Origin: Oscillospiraceae bacterium
Lineage (GTDB): Bacteria; Bacillota; Clostridia; Oscillospirales; Oscillospiraceae
DNA: 64,000 bases
Assembly (NCBI GenBank): GCA_015068325.1
Contig: SVKQ01000012.1
Span: 62,001 to 126,000, forward strand
Direction: 5' to 3'
The translations under genes were made by a program, and so were the position numbers. How positions within the stretch are numbered: position 1 is the stretch's first letter; the number at the start of each line of letters is the position of its first letter. Below the pieces are notes generated by a model. It worked only from the letters and a program-made list of their open reading frames with translations. It did not search any database and had not been told where the DNA came from. This document shows, piece by piece, positions 45,294 through 53,451 of the stretch.

Positions 45294-47653
45294 CCCAACA
45301 CCTGCCTTGCAATATCCGCGCTCTGCTTTGCGTCCCCGGCATAATAGTCCGCGCCGATCTGCTCAGCGTAATCCGGCGTCAGCACAGCGCCGCCCACCAT
45401 GATCTTGCAGACGTGTCCGCTCCTGCGCAGAGCGGCGATGGTCTCCGCCATGCTGGACACCGTAGTGGTCATCAGTGCTGACAGGCCTACAAGCTTTACA
45501 TCCTCCCGGAGCACAGTCTCTACAACATCCTCCGGCGGTACATCGCGTCCCAGATCGATCACGGTGTATCCGTAGTTTTCCAGCACGACGCGGACGATGT
45601 TTTTCCCAATGTCATGTATGTCGCCGCGGACAGTAGCCAGCACGATCTTCCCCTTGGACAGAGACACCGCCCCGCGCCGTGCCATACGCTTTTTGATGAT
45701 CTCAAAGCCCTCGCAGGCGGCGTTGGCGGCGTTGATGAGCTGCGGGAGGAAGATCTCCTGCTGTTCATAGCGTTCGCCCACCTGATCCAGTGCCGGGATC
45801 AGCAGTTCATTCACCACGTCCAACTCCGATCGCGTCTCCAGGGCCCGGGCGGTGAGCATGGCCGTTTCCCGCCTGAGGCCCAGCATGACTGCCTGCCGGA
45901 TGCTCAGATCCTTTTCCTGTACAGGGGCGGAATGTGATTCCGGTGCCGCGGTGGAAAAGCGCGCGATGTAGGATGCGCTGTCCCTGTCCTGCCCGGAGAG
46001 CACGCGGCAGGCCGCCACCGCATCCATGATCGCGCTCTGATTCGGGTTCACGATGGGCAGATCCAGACCGGCCTGTACTGCCTGGATCAGAAAGTTCACC
46101 GTGATGTGTTCCCGGGCCGGCAGACCAAAGGAGATGTTGCTGACCCCCAGTACCGTATGCAGGCCAAGCTCCTCTTTTACATAGCGGACGGCCTGCAGCG
46201 TCTCCACGGCCTGCTCCTGCTGAGCAGATACAGTCAATGTGAGACAATCGATCAGCACATCGCTCCTGGGGATGCCATGACGCAGCGCAGCATGCAGGAT
46301 CCGTCCGGCAATGGCTGCCCGTTCCTGCCAGCTCTGCGGGATGCCGTTGTGATCCATGCACAGGCCCACGACAGCCGCACCGTACTTTTTACACAGAGGC
46401 AGGATGGCCTCCAACGAATCCTCATTCCCGTTCACGGAGTTGACGATAGCCTTGCCGTTTACCGCCCGCAGTCCCGCCTCGATGGTCACCGGGTCAGAAG
46501 AATCGATTTGCAGCGGCAGGTCGACCGCCGCCTGCAGGGCTTTTACGACGCGGACCATCGTGGCTGGCTCATCCAGGCCGGGAAGCCCTACGTTCACGTC
46601 CAGGATCTCCGCACCCGCGTCCTGCTGCTCGATAGCCAGCTGAACGATATAGTCGATATCATGTTCCCGCAGCGCCTGCTGAAAGCGTTTTTTCCCCGTC
46701 GGATTTATGCGCTCTCCGATGACGTGGACCCCATCAAAAGCAGTTGCGCTGGTGGCTGAGCAGACGCCGGAACGATCGGCCGGAGCGCGCGGCGCCGCTT
46801 TCTTGCCCGCCAGTGACTGCGCCAGGGCCCGGATGTGATCCGGGCCTGTGCCGCAGCAGCCGCCGAAAATGTGTACACCGCTGGCCAACGCCGGGCAGAG
46901 CTCCTCCGCAAACGCCTCCGCAGTGATCTTGTATGCTCCGGTGACGGGGTCGGGCAGACCCGCATTGGGCTTGAGGATCAGCGGCAGATCCGTCCAGCGG
47001 CGGAGCTCCCGCACCATCGGCAAGAGCTCTTTGGGCCCGAGACTGCAGTTGAAGCCTAGCGCATCCACCCCGAGACCTGTCAATGTCAGAGCCATGGCTG
47101 GCACTGTCACGCCCACAAAGGTGCGTCCGCTCTGCTCAAAGGTCATGGTGACCCAGACCGGGAGCTTTGTGTGCTCCTTTGCCGCCAGTACGGCTGCTTT
47201 GACCTCATAGAGGTCGCTCATGGTCTCAAAAACGATCAGATCCGCCCCGGCCTCTTCTCCGGCCACGACCATTTCACGGAAGACATCATAGGCGTCTTCA
47301 AAGCGCAGCGTGCCCAGCGGCTCCAAAAGCTGACCGATGGGCCCCACATCGAGCGCGACCTTGATGTCCCCCGTACCGGCTGCTGCCCGTGCGCACCGCA
47401 CGCCGGCCGCGATCAATTCTGCCGGACTGTGCCCGCATCTGGTCGCCTTGTAACGGTTTGCGCCGAAGGTGTTTGTATAGAGCACCCGGCTGCCCGCCTC
47501 CACATAGCGGCGATGGATCGCGGATACCTTCTCCGGCTCTGTCAGGTTCCAGAGTTCCGGGGAAACACCCACAGGGAGTCCGGCCTCCTGCAGCATGGTG
47601 CCCATGCCGCCGTCGAGCAATAGTATATCAGGCCTTTCCACAGTCCTTTCCAT
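45290..47653 (-). CDS. metH: Cobalamin-dependent methionine synthase, lacking the activation domain
   Basis: A 787-residue enzyme that moves a methyl group from 5-methyl-THF via cobalamin to homocysteine. In order: homocysteine/zinc barrel (GFNCSLGPKE, GGCCGTGPDH), pterin-binding barrel from about residue 315 (VIGERINPTGKK), cap, and B12 domain with the cobalt-ligand motif DIHDIG near 677. It ends after the B12 domain; the C-terminal reactivation domain of E. coli MetH is absent and is encoded by the gene just upstream. The exact start is uncertain (ATG 47653 or GTG 47641), as the ribosome site overlaps the end of that gene. Confidence 0.94.
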   Translation of the reverse strand: MERTVERPDILLLDGGMGTMLQEAGLPVGVSPELWNLTEPEKVSAIHRRYVEAGSRVLYTNTFGANRYKATRCGHSPAELIAAGVRCARAAAGTGDIKVALDVGPIGQLLEPLGTLRFEDAYDVFREMVVAGEEAGADLIVFETMSDLYEVKAAVLAAKEHTKLPVWVTMTFEQSGRTFVGVTVPAMALTLTGLGVDALGFNCSLGPKELLPMVRELRRWTDLPLILKPNAGLPDPVTGAYKITAEAFAEELCPALASGVHIFGGCCGTGPDHIRALAQSLAGKKAAPRAPADRSGVCSATSATAFDGVHVIGERINPTGKKRFQQALREHDIDYIVQLAIEQQDAGAEILDVNVGLPGLDEPATMVRVVKALQAAVDLPLQIDSSDPVTIEAGLRAVNGKAIVNSVNGNEDSLEAILPLCKKYGAAVVGLCMDHNGIPQSWQERAAIAGRILHAALRHGIPRSDVLIDCLTLTVSAQQEQAVETLQAVRYVKEELGLHTVLGVSNISFGLPAREHITVNFLIQAVQAGLDLPIVNPNQSAIMDAVAACRVLSGQDRDSASYIARFSTAAPESHSAPVQEKDLSIRQAVMLGLRRETAMLTARALETRSELDVVNELLIPALDQVGERYEQQEIFLPQLINAANAACEGFEIIKKRMARRGAVSLSKGKIVLATVRGDIHDIGKNIVRVVLENYGYTVIDLGRDVPPEDVVETVLREDVKLVGLSALMTTTVSSMAETIAALRRSGHVCKIMVGGAVLTPDYAEQIGADYYAGDAKQSADIARQVLG

Positions 47654-48311
47654 CCTTTCTGTACTGGCAGCTTTCGGCCAGAGCACAGGCATTGCAGCCG
47701 CCGCGCCGCTTTGGCTGCGGCTGTGCCGAGACCCCGATCAGCGCTGTGACCGTCTTTTGCGGGATCAGAAGACCACTCTCTGACAGGCTCACGCCGAGCC
47801 GTCGGGTCACGTCCAGAGCCTCGCACAGCGCCGCCTGTTGAGAGAGCGGCAGATCCCCGTAACCGGGGCTGAAGCGATCCGTCAAATATCGCGGTGCCAG
47901 AAGCTCGGCCAGGTCTGCACAGAGATTGTCGCAGACATTTTCAACGGCGGCGCTGCCGGCGGCGTCCAGGATCACGGCGTCAGCCATGTCACTCACCTGT
48001 GCCCGGCGCAGCAGGACCTCCACCTCGCTGCCCAGCGTGACTGCCATTAAAATGACCTGCGTACTGCTCTTCAGCAGCCTCTCCACGTCGCCTCCCAACG
48101 GCCGGAAGACCGTCCCCGCCAAACGCCCGTCCGGCAGCCGGTCAAACAGTTTCCACAACGCCCGGGGCCTTGCTGCGGCGAGGAGCCGCTGCTCACAGCG
48201 GTCAAGGTCTGTGCTGATTTTTTCCGGAACAACTCCGCCCCGAAATTGCAAGTATTGCAGGGTCACCCTGCGGTCGATCCCTGTCAGGCGGGCTTCCACG
48301 GTACACCACAT
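47628..48311 (-). CDS. Methionine synthase activation-domain protein
   Basis: A 227-residue stand-alone version of the MetH C-terminal SAM-binding activation domain (Met_synt_B12 family), needed to re-methylate oxidised cobalamin. Family segments are VTLGSEVEVLLRRAQ, DAAGSAAVENVCDNLC and RFSPGYGDLPLS. A Cys-rich tail (GCNACALAESCQYRKDGKDC) resembles an iron-sulfur or zinc site and is not part of the E. coli domain; it may supply electrons. It overlaps the metH start, and a promoter lies 80 nt upstream. Confidence 0.88.
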   Translation of the reverse strand: MWCTVEARLTGIDRRVTLQYLQFRGGVVPEKISTDLDRCEQRLLAAARPRALWKLFDRLPDGRLAGTVFRPLGGDVERLLKSSTQVILMAVTLGSEVEVLLRRAQVSDMADAVILDAAGSAAVENVCDNLCADLAELLAPRYLTDRFSPGYGDLPLSQQAALCEALDVTRRLGVSLSESGLLIPQKTVTALIGVSAQPQPKRRGGCNACALAESCQYRKDGKDCGKA

Positions 48312-48391
48312 CCTTTTTTCTGACGGTCGGTTTAGAAAAAAGAGGTCTGAAAACGGAACGTTTCAAACCCCAAAACACTGAAAACAAGCCT

Positions 48392-48420
48392 ATTCTATTC
48401 CATACAAGGTGGAAAGTCAA
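48392..48420 (-). promoter_or_regulatory. Promoter of the metH operon
   Basis: Minus strand: -35 TTGACT (48420-48415), 17-nt spacer, -10 TAGAAT (48397-48392). The spacer contains TTCCA-N7-TGGAA, an inverted repeat that could be an operator. No SAM or cobalamin riboswitch fits in the 80-nt leader. Confidence 0.7.
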
Positions 48421-48500
48421 CTCATTCTTTCCGGCTTTCCGGGACGCCAGATCCGCTCCGACAGCGGTCCCTGGCACAAAAAGTATATGTTCAAATGAAG

Positions 48501-48533
48501 AAGGACCGCAGGGAGTGTTTCCCTGCGGTCCTT
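48501..48533. repeat. Long hairpin in intergenic region
   Basis: Arms AAGGACCGCAGGGA and the complement around a 5-nt loop. A second imperfect hairpin (CCAAATCGAA... GGTTCGATTTGG) lies at 48591-48625. No gene is seen in 48421-48712; this stretch holds hairpins and the tRNA terminator only. Confidence 0.6.
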
Positions 48534-48652
48534 CTGCGGTAAAACCGCAAATGGTCGGAGTGAAATTATAGGACTTGGACGCGTCCAAAACCAAATCGAA
48601 GCCCAGCGGAGCGGGTTCGATTTGGAGAGGAGGAGACACGAAGCACAGATGA

Positions 48653-48686
48653 AGAAATGGCAACCGCCTAAGCGGTTGCCATTTCT
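48653..48686 (-). terminator. Terminator of the tRNA-Pro locus
   Basis: Perfect 15-bp hairpin (AGAAATGGCAACCGC and complement, 4-nt loop), 27 nt downstream of the CCA end of the tRNA fragment on the minus strand. Confidence 0.75.
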
Positions 48687-48712
48687 GAGCCGTGCGGAGT
48701 GAGCTCCGACGT

Positions 48713-48757
48713 TGGTCCGAGTGGTGCGACTCGAACGCACGGTCTCTTGACCCCAAA
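48713..48757 (-). pseudogene. 3' fragment of tRNA-Pro(UGG): attachment site of the mobile element
   Basis: Read on the minus strand the 45 nt are, in order: anticodon loop TTTGGGG (UGG anticodon), anticodon stem TCAAG, variable region AGACC, T-stem and loop GTGCG-TTCGAGT-CGCAC, acceptor CACTCGG, discriminator A and an encoded CCA. Every segment has the tRNA-Pro length. The 5' half is missing: the sequence above 48757 does not pair with the anticodon stem or supply CCGAGTG. The break at the anticodon loop coincides with a change to AT-rich sequence, as expected for an att site of an element that recombines in this tRNA. An intact tRNA-Pro should exist at the other end. Confidence 0.8.
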
Positions 48758-48972
48758 GGGACTCGAACCTGGTGTTACATGTGCATGAAAAACATTTGGC
48801 GCTGTTTAGTCCAGAAAACTTGCTCTCCGGCGCTCTTTTCTCCACTGTCTCCACGTCCTCCGGAGGCGGTTGTGGTCAAACATGTGGTCGTACAGCAACG
48901 CTCCCGTGGATTCGCGGTGTTTTGCCGCGATCCCCGGGATCGTTTGGATTGTAGCTTGGGGTGCAAGATTAG

Positions 48973-49290
48973 TCAAGTAATTATTTGCAGGTATCCTACG
49001 AGAGAGATAAGAAAAGCGACGCCATCCACTACAATACGGACTCCTTTGCTTTTAAGGTGCCGTCCCAGCAGCACTTCAATGATTCCCGCGACAATAAAGG
49101 AAATGAACATTCCTATCAGCCAGTCACCAAAGCCAACTAATTCAAGAAAGGCAGGAACGGTATTCGATCTAAAGAAAAACTGCCAGGCAACTGAAAAACC
49201 ATCACAATACCAAACTAGGGAAAAGAAAGCTACAGCGATAAATATAATACAGGCTACTACCGACCAGATTTTCTTCGCAATAGATTCCAA
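48973..49290 (-). CDS. Small membrane protein, unknown
   Basis: A 105-residue protein with three to four hydrophobic segments (about 8-30, 45-72 and 85-104). The start is a TTG at 49290 placed 6 nt after GGAGG. No family is recognised. It is the first gene inside the element and its codons are AT-richer than those of the chromosome to the left. The following stretch 49291-49613 contains no gene, only the promoter of the Fic gene. Confidence 0.6.
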   Translation of the reverse strand: MESIAKKIWSVVACIIFIAVAFFSLVWYCDGFSVAWQFFFRSNTVPAFLELVGFGDWLIGMFISFIVAGIIEVLLGRHLKSKGVRIVVDGVAFLISLVGYLQIIT

Positions 49291-49542
49291 TGATATCCTC
49301 CATGTAAAAAAATAGAATTCTTGACTTTTTTAAAATAATAGCACTTTTTTTCGGATATGGTGGACTGATTGTAAATTATACATAGATAGCATGTCAGGAG
49401 ACAGACGTCATCTTTTCTGGGTCGCAGTAAACAAAGAAATACGGCGAGAAATGATGAGAGATGGCTTAACGACAGATTATCGGTGTGCACGAAAACTTGC
49501 CGAAAGAAGGAACGGAATAAAAGCGAAGAGGACAAAAACGTG

Positions 49543-49571
49543 TTGATATTGTTCCGATCATGTGATATACT
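49543..49571 (+). promoter_or_regulatory. Promoter of the fic-hsd operon
   Basis: -35 TTGATA (49543-49548) and -10 TATACT (49566-49571) with a 17-nt spacer, 42 nt before the fic start codon. Confidence 0.75.
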
Positions 49572-49613
49572 GAATATGAATTATAGTAACTTGTTCAAAA
49601 AGGGGGCTACAGC

Positions 49614-50543
49614 ATGAAGTATCTTTCTGCAGCGGAGTTCGCGCAGAAGCACGGCGTTTCAGATCGCTATATTCGTCGGCTTTGTGCTGACGGAAAGATA
49701 GAGGGTGCTGAGCGGAGTGGGAAAGCATATCGGATTCCCGAAACAGCTGAGCTCCCTGCGGATCGTCGCCACTTGCGAGGGAAGACTGTTCCGGATCATT
49801 TTGTCGACTTGTTTGCTGCCATCGACGAAAAAAGGTCGCAGCTGAACGAGCGTCGACCAATGACTGCGGGAGAAGTTGCAAGGCTGCGGGACGAGTTCAT
49901 GGTGGATTACACCTATAACTCCAACGCCATCGAGGGAAATACCCTGACGCTGAAGGAAACGGCTCTAGTGCTTCAGGGAATGACCATCGACCAGAAACCG
50001 CTGAAGGATCATTTGGAAGCCGTAGGACATCGCGATGCTTTCCTATACATGGAAGAGCTGGCGCAACGCAAAGCCCGCCTGAGGGAATACGAGATCAAAA
50101 CCATCCACTCTCTTGTACTGATGGACAAGCCCGAGGATCGCGGTGTATACCGCCGCGTGCCTGTCACGATTGCCGGCGCGTATACACAGCCGGTTCAGCC
50201 GTATCTGATTCAGCCTAAGATGGAAGAACTTTTGCGGAATAATGAAGACCGCAAAAAAAAGATGCATCCTATCGAGCGCATCGCAAGATTCCACCTGGAA
50301 TTTGAAGGGATCCATCCTTTTATCGACGGCAACGGCCGCACGGGGCGCCTCGTTATGAACCTGGAGCTGATTCGCAGCGGGTACCCTACCATCAATGTAA
50401 AGTTTACAGACCGAAAGAAGTACTATGAGGCTTTTGATGCGTACTACCGTGACGGCAACGCGGATACGATGATCGAACTAATTGGGGAATACTGCTTGGA
50501 AGAGCTGAATCGATATCTGGATGTTTTATGTGCGGCTGAATAG
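49614..50543 (+). CDS. Fic-domain protein with N-terminal helix-turn-helix
   Basis: A 309-residue protein. Residues 1-45 form a MerR-like or excisionase-like helix-turn-helix (SAAEFAQKHGVSDRYIRRLC). A Fic N-terminal domain with the autoinhibitory motif TYNSNAIEGN (100-109) follows, then the catalytic HPFIDGNGRTGR at 234-245, fully conserved. Fic enzymes attach AMP or other nucleotides to proteins; the inhibitory helix keeps them in check. AAGGGGG precedes ATG 49614. It is 34 nt upstream of hsdR and likely in the same transcript, so it may regulate or guard the restriction system. Confidence 0.92.
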   Translation: MKYLSAAEFAQKHGVSDRYIRRLCADGKIEGAERSGKAYRIPETAELPADRRHLRGKTVPDHFVDLFAAIDEKRSQLNERRPMTAGEVARLRDEFMVDYTYNSNAIEGNTLTLKETALVLQGMTIDQKPLKDHLEAVGHRDAFLYMEELAQRKARLREYEIKTIHSLVLMDKPEDRGVYRRVPVTIAGAYTQPVQPYLIQPKMEELLRNNEDRKKKMHPIERIARFHLEFEGIHPFIDGNGRTGRLVMNLELIRSGYPTINVKFTDRKKYYEAFDAYYRDGNADTMIELIGEYCLEELNRYLDVLCAAE

Positions 50544-50577
50544 CCCCGTGTTGTTGCAACAGATAGGGAGGGATTAA

Positions 50578-52923
50578 ATGAACCCGATTATAGATAAAAA
50601 GCAAATGACCGAGGAGGATATCAAGCTGCAATATATAACTCCGGCCATTACTTCCAAGTGGGACATCCGTAAAGTCACGATGGAAACTCAGATTACGGAT
50701 GGCAAAGTCAACCTGAAGGGGAATCTTGTGTTCCGTGAAAAGCCCAAACGGGCGGATTATATCCTTTACCTGAATGCCAACAACCCCATTGCAGTCGTTG
50801 AAGCTAAGGACAATAATCATAGCATTTCTTTTGGCCTGCAGCAGGCCATGACCTATGCGCAAATGCTGGACCTCCCGTTTGCCTATAGCTCCAATGGCGA
50901 CGGCTTCATAGAGCACGATTTTCTGACCGGCCAGGAACGAGAGTTCGGACTCGATGAGTTCCCCACAGAAAAAGAATTGATCGTTCGCTACAAGGCAGAG
51001 CGTAACAATGGCGATGGACTTACCCCGGCACAGCAGACGATCTTGGATCAGCCCTACTACAGCAGCCAGAACACCTATCCTCCGCGTTATTATCAGCGTA
51101 TTGCCATAAACCGCACGCTGGATGCAATTGCCAGAGGACAGGACCGGATTCTGCTTGTCATGGCTACCGGTACAGGCAAGACCTATACGGCGTTCCAGAT
51201 CGTGTACCGTCTTCTGCAAAGCGGGATGAAGCGGAAGATCCTCTATCTGGCTGATCGCAATATTTTGGTTGACCAGTCTATCCAGCAGGATTTTGCTCCA
51301 CTGGAAAAAGTGATCCACAAGATCAACTTTGCCAAGGATGACCGCAGCACTGTTACCTCTCATGAGGTTTACTTCTCCCTTTACCAGCAACTCGTCGGCG
51401 ATGATGATCAGGAGCATTTCTCCGAGCTGTTCAATCCGGACTTCTTTGATCTGATTATCGTGGACGAGTGCCACCGCGGTTCTGCCAAGGAGGAGAGCCG
51501 TTGGCGCCGCATCTTGGAGTATTTCAGCTCCGCTACGCAGATCGGCATGACGGCCACACCCAAGGAGACCAAGTACATCTCCAATACAACCTATTTTGGT
51601 GATCCCCTTTATACGTATAGCTTGAAAGAAGGCATAGACGACGGTTTTCTTGCCCCGTTTAAGGTCATCGACATCACTACAGATATCGGTGACGGTTGGC
51701 GTCCCAGGAAGGGGCAGTTGGACAAATACGGAAACCCCATTGAGGACCGAATTTATAATAACAGCGACTACGATTACAGCATCGTAATTGAAGATCGTAT
51801 CCAGCAGGTGGCTTCCGAGATTACAAAGTACCTCAAAGCGACCGATCGTATGGCGAAGACTATCGTCTTTTGTGCGACGGAGGATGCTGCTGAGCGAATG
51901 CGGATCGCGCTGGTGAACCTGAATGCAGATATGGTAAAAAAGAATCCTGACTATGTGGTCAGGATTACTGGAAGCGATGTATACGGTAAGAGCAAGCTGG
52001 ATTATTTCATCTCTGTCGCTGCGGCGTACCCGGTCATTGCCACCACGTCCAAGCTTCTTTCCACCGGCGCAGACTGCAAAATGACCAAGTTGATTGTGCT
52101 GGATGAGATGATTGGCTCCATGACAGAGTTCAAGCAGATCATTGGGCGTGGAACCCGTCTGCGGGAAAAAGACGGCAAAACCCATTTTGTGGTGATGGAT
52201 TTCCGTAAGGTCACTCGGCTGTTTGCCGACCCGGAATGGGACGGCCCAATAGAAGTTCACCCCGGTTTTGGAACGGGGAACGGTAACGGCGGTACGCCGC
52301 CCATTCCTCCGATACCGCCTATTGATTCGCCCAACCCGCCGAGAATCAAACCCATTGTCGACAAAACCGGCTGCCGGGTGGAGATTATCCACAAGACGGT
52401 CTCTGTCTACGACACGAACGGCAAACTTCTTCGGCAAGAGAGCATCACCGATTACACCAAAGAGAACGTCCGGGGCGAATATGCTACGCTGGATGCCTTT
52501 ATCCGGGAGTGGAGGAAGGACCCACAAAAGGAGAAGATTCGCGATATGCTCCGGGAACGCGGCATCGATCTGGAGGCGATGAAAGCCGACCAGGGCATGA
52601 CGGATGTGGATGATTTTGACTTCATTTGCCATGTTGCCTATGACAAAAAGCCGCTTACCCGGAGGGAGCGGGCCAACAACGTGAAGAAACGGGATTTCCT
52701 CAGCAAGTACAGTGGTGTAGCCCGGGAGATCCTGGAGGCCTTGTTGGAGAAGTATATGAATCTCGGCGTTTATGAAATCGGCAAGGCTGAGATACTGAAG
52801 CTTGATCCGTTTTTGAAGTATGGTAAGCCTGCAAAGATTTCCTCCTATTTTGGCGGAAAAGCCGGATACATGAAGGCTGTGCAGGAGCTTGAAGATGCAC
52901 TCTATTCGGACGAGGTAGGATAA
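50578..52923 (+). CDS. hsdR: Type I restriction endonuclease, HsdR subunit
   Basis: A 781-residue motor and nuclease subunit. The N-terminal nuclease domain has a PD-(D/E)XK-type core (RADYILYLN ... PIAVVEAKDNN, about residues 53-82). The SF2 helicase has Walker A ATGTGKT (196-202), DECH (296-299), TATP and the arginine-finger segment QIIGRGTRLRE. A Pro-rich hinge (PPIPPIPPIDSPNPP) leads to the C-terminal HsdM-binding part. Layout matches EcoEI-type HsdR. It cuts unmodified DNA in complex with HsdM and HsdS. The next gene begins directly at its stop codon. Confidence 0.95.
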   Translation: MNPIIDKKQMTEEDIKLQYITPAITSKWDIRKVTMETQITDGKVNLKGNLVFREKPKRADYILYLNANNPIAVVEAKDNNHSISFGLQQAMTYAQMLDLPFAYSSNGDGFIEHDFLTGQEREFGLDEFPTEKELIVRYKAERNNGDGLTPAQQTILDQPYYSSQNTYPPRYYQRIAINRTLDAIARGQDRILLVMATGTGKTYTAFQIVYRLLQSGMKRKILYLADRNILVDQSIQQDFAPLEKVIHKINFAKDDRSTVTSHEVYFSLYQQLVGDDDQEHFSELFNPDFFDLIIVDECHRGSAKEESRWRRILEYFSSATQIGMTATPKETKYISNTTYFGDPLYTYSLKEGIDDGFLAPFKVIDITTDIGDGWRPRKGQLDKYGNPIEDRIYNNSDYDYSIVIEDRIQQVASEITKYLKATDRMAKTIVFCATEDAAERMRIALVNLNADMVKKNPDYVVRITGSDVYGKSKLDYFISVAAAYPVIATTSKLLSTGADCKMTKLIVLDEMIGSMTEFKQIIGRGTRLREKDGKTHFVVMDFRKVTRLFADPEWDGPIEVHPGFGTGNGNGGTPPIPPIPPIDSPNPPRIKPIVDKTGCRVEIIHKTVSVYDTNGKLLRQESITDYTKENVRGEYATLDAFIREWRKDPQKEKIRDMLRERGIDLEAMKADQGMTDVDDFDFICHVAYDKKPLTRRERANNVKKRDFLSKYSGVAREILEALLEKYMNLGVYEIGKAEILKLDPFLKYGKPAKISSYFGGKAGYMKAVQELEDALYSDEVG

Positions 52924-53436
52924 ATGAAAACAATCAGCTCATGGCACGTGGGCGTTGCTGCGGAGGCTTATGCAGCAGCGGTTTTCGCTCGATACGGATA
53001 CGACGTATCTGTGCAGTATGGTGCAAATCAGCCAGAGTATGATTTGATCGCCGTATCTGGTGACAAGATGCTGAAAATCTCTGTGAAGGGTAGCCAAGAC
53101 GGTGGCTGGGGATTGACGCAGGGTTACAAAAAGGGCTGTGATTATCATGAAGCCACCAAGAAGTGGTTAGCCGCCCATCATAGAAAAACGTTTTTTTGCC
53201 TGGTTCAGTTCCAAGACACAGCGCCAAATGAGATGCCGCGGATCTATCTGGCGTCACCGGAGGAAATTGCAAATCTTCTCGATGCGTCTGCTGGAGGCCG
53301 GGGGGAGACCGTTTTGCGGGAGAACCACACCTGGGGCCCTCGTGCTGCAGGCAGAGGAACAACAGATCGTATCCCGGACGAGTGGGTGATCTCTGCCCAA
53401 CGTCTGGAGCAAATGTTCAACACTTACGGTCAGTAA
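52924..53436 (+). CDS. PD-(D/E)XK nuclease-like protein inserted in the hsd operon
   Basis: A 170-residue soluble protein. The N-terminal half resembles the Holliday-resolvase/group I intron endonuclease fold: helix (GVAAEAYAAAVFARYGYDVSV), Asp40 in PEYDLIAV, and Ser53-x-Lys55 in KISVKGSQ, where nucleases usually have Glu or Gln before x-Lys. An acidic residue may therefore be missing. ATG 52924 abuts the hsdR stop and hsdM begins 15 nt after its end, so it is in the same operon. It may be an accessory nuclease or an inactive DNA-binding helper. Confidence 0.65.
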   Translation: MKTISSWHVGVAAEAYAAAVFARYGYDVSVQYGANQPEYDLIAVSGDKMLKISVKGSQDGGWGLTQGYKKGCDYHEATKKWLAAHHRKTFFCLVQFQDTAPNEMPRIYLASPEEIANLLDASAGGRGETVLRENHTWGPRAAGRGTTDRIPDEWVISAQRLEQMFNTYGQ

Positions 53437-53451
53437 AGAGAGGAAAACACA

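Noticed and set aside
48312-48391. SAM or cobalamin riboswitch before the metH operon
   Set aside because: The leader from the mapped promoter is only about 80 nt, and no conserved box was recognised.
48713-48790. An intact tRNA gene on the minus strand
   Set aside because: Only the half from the anticodon loop to CCA is present; no matching 5' acceptor strand or D-arm can be found above 48757.
50404-52632. 742-codon open frame antisense to hsdR
   Set aside because: Antisense to a protein with complete helicase motifs; no ribosome site or recognisable family.
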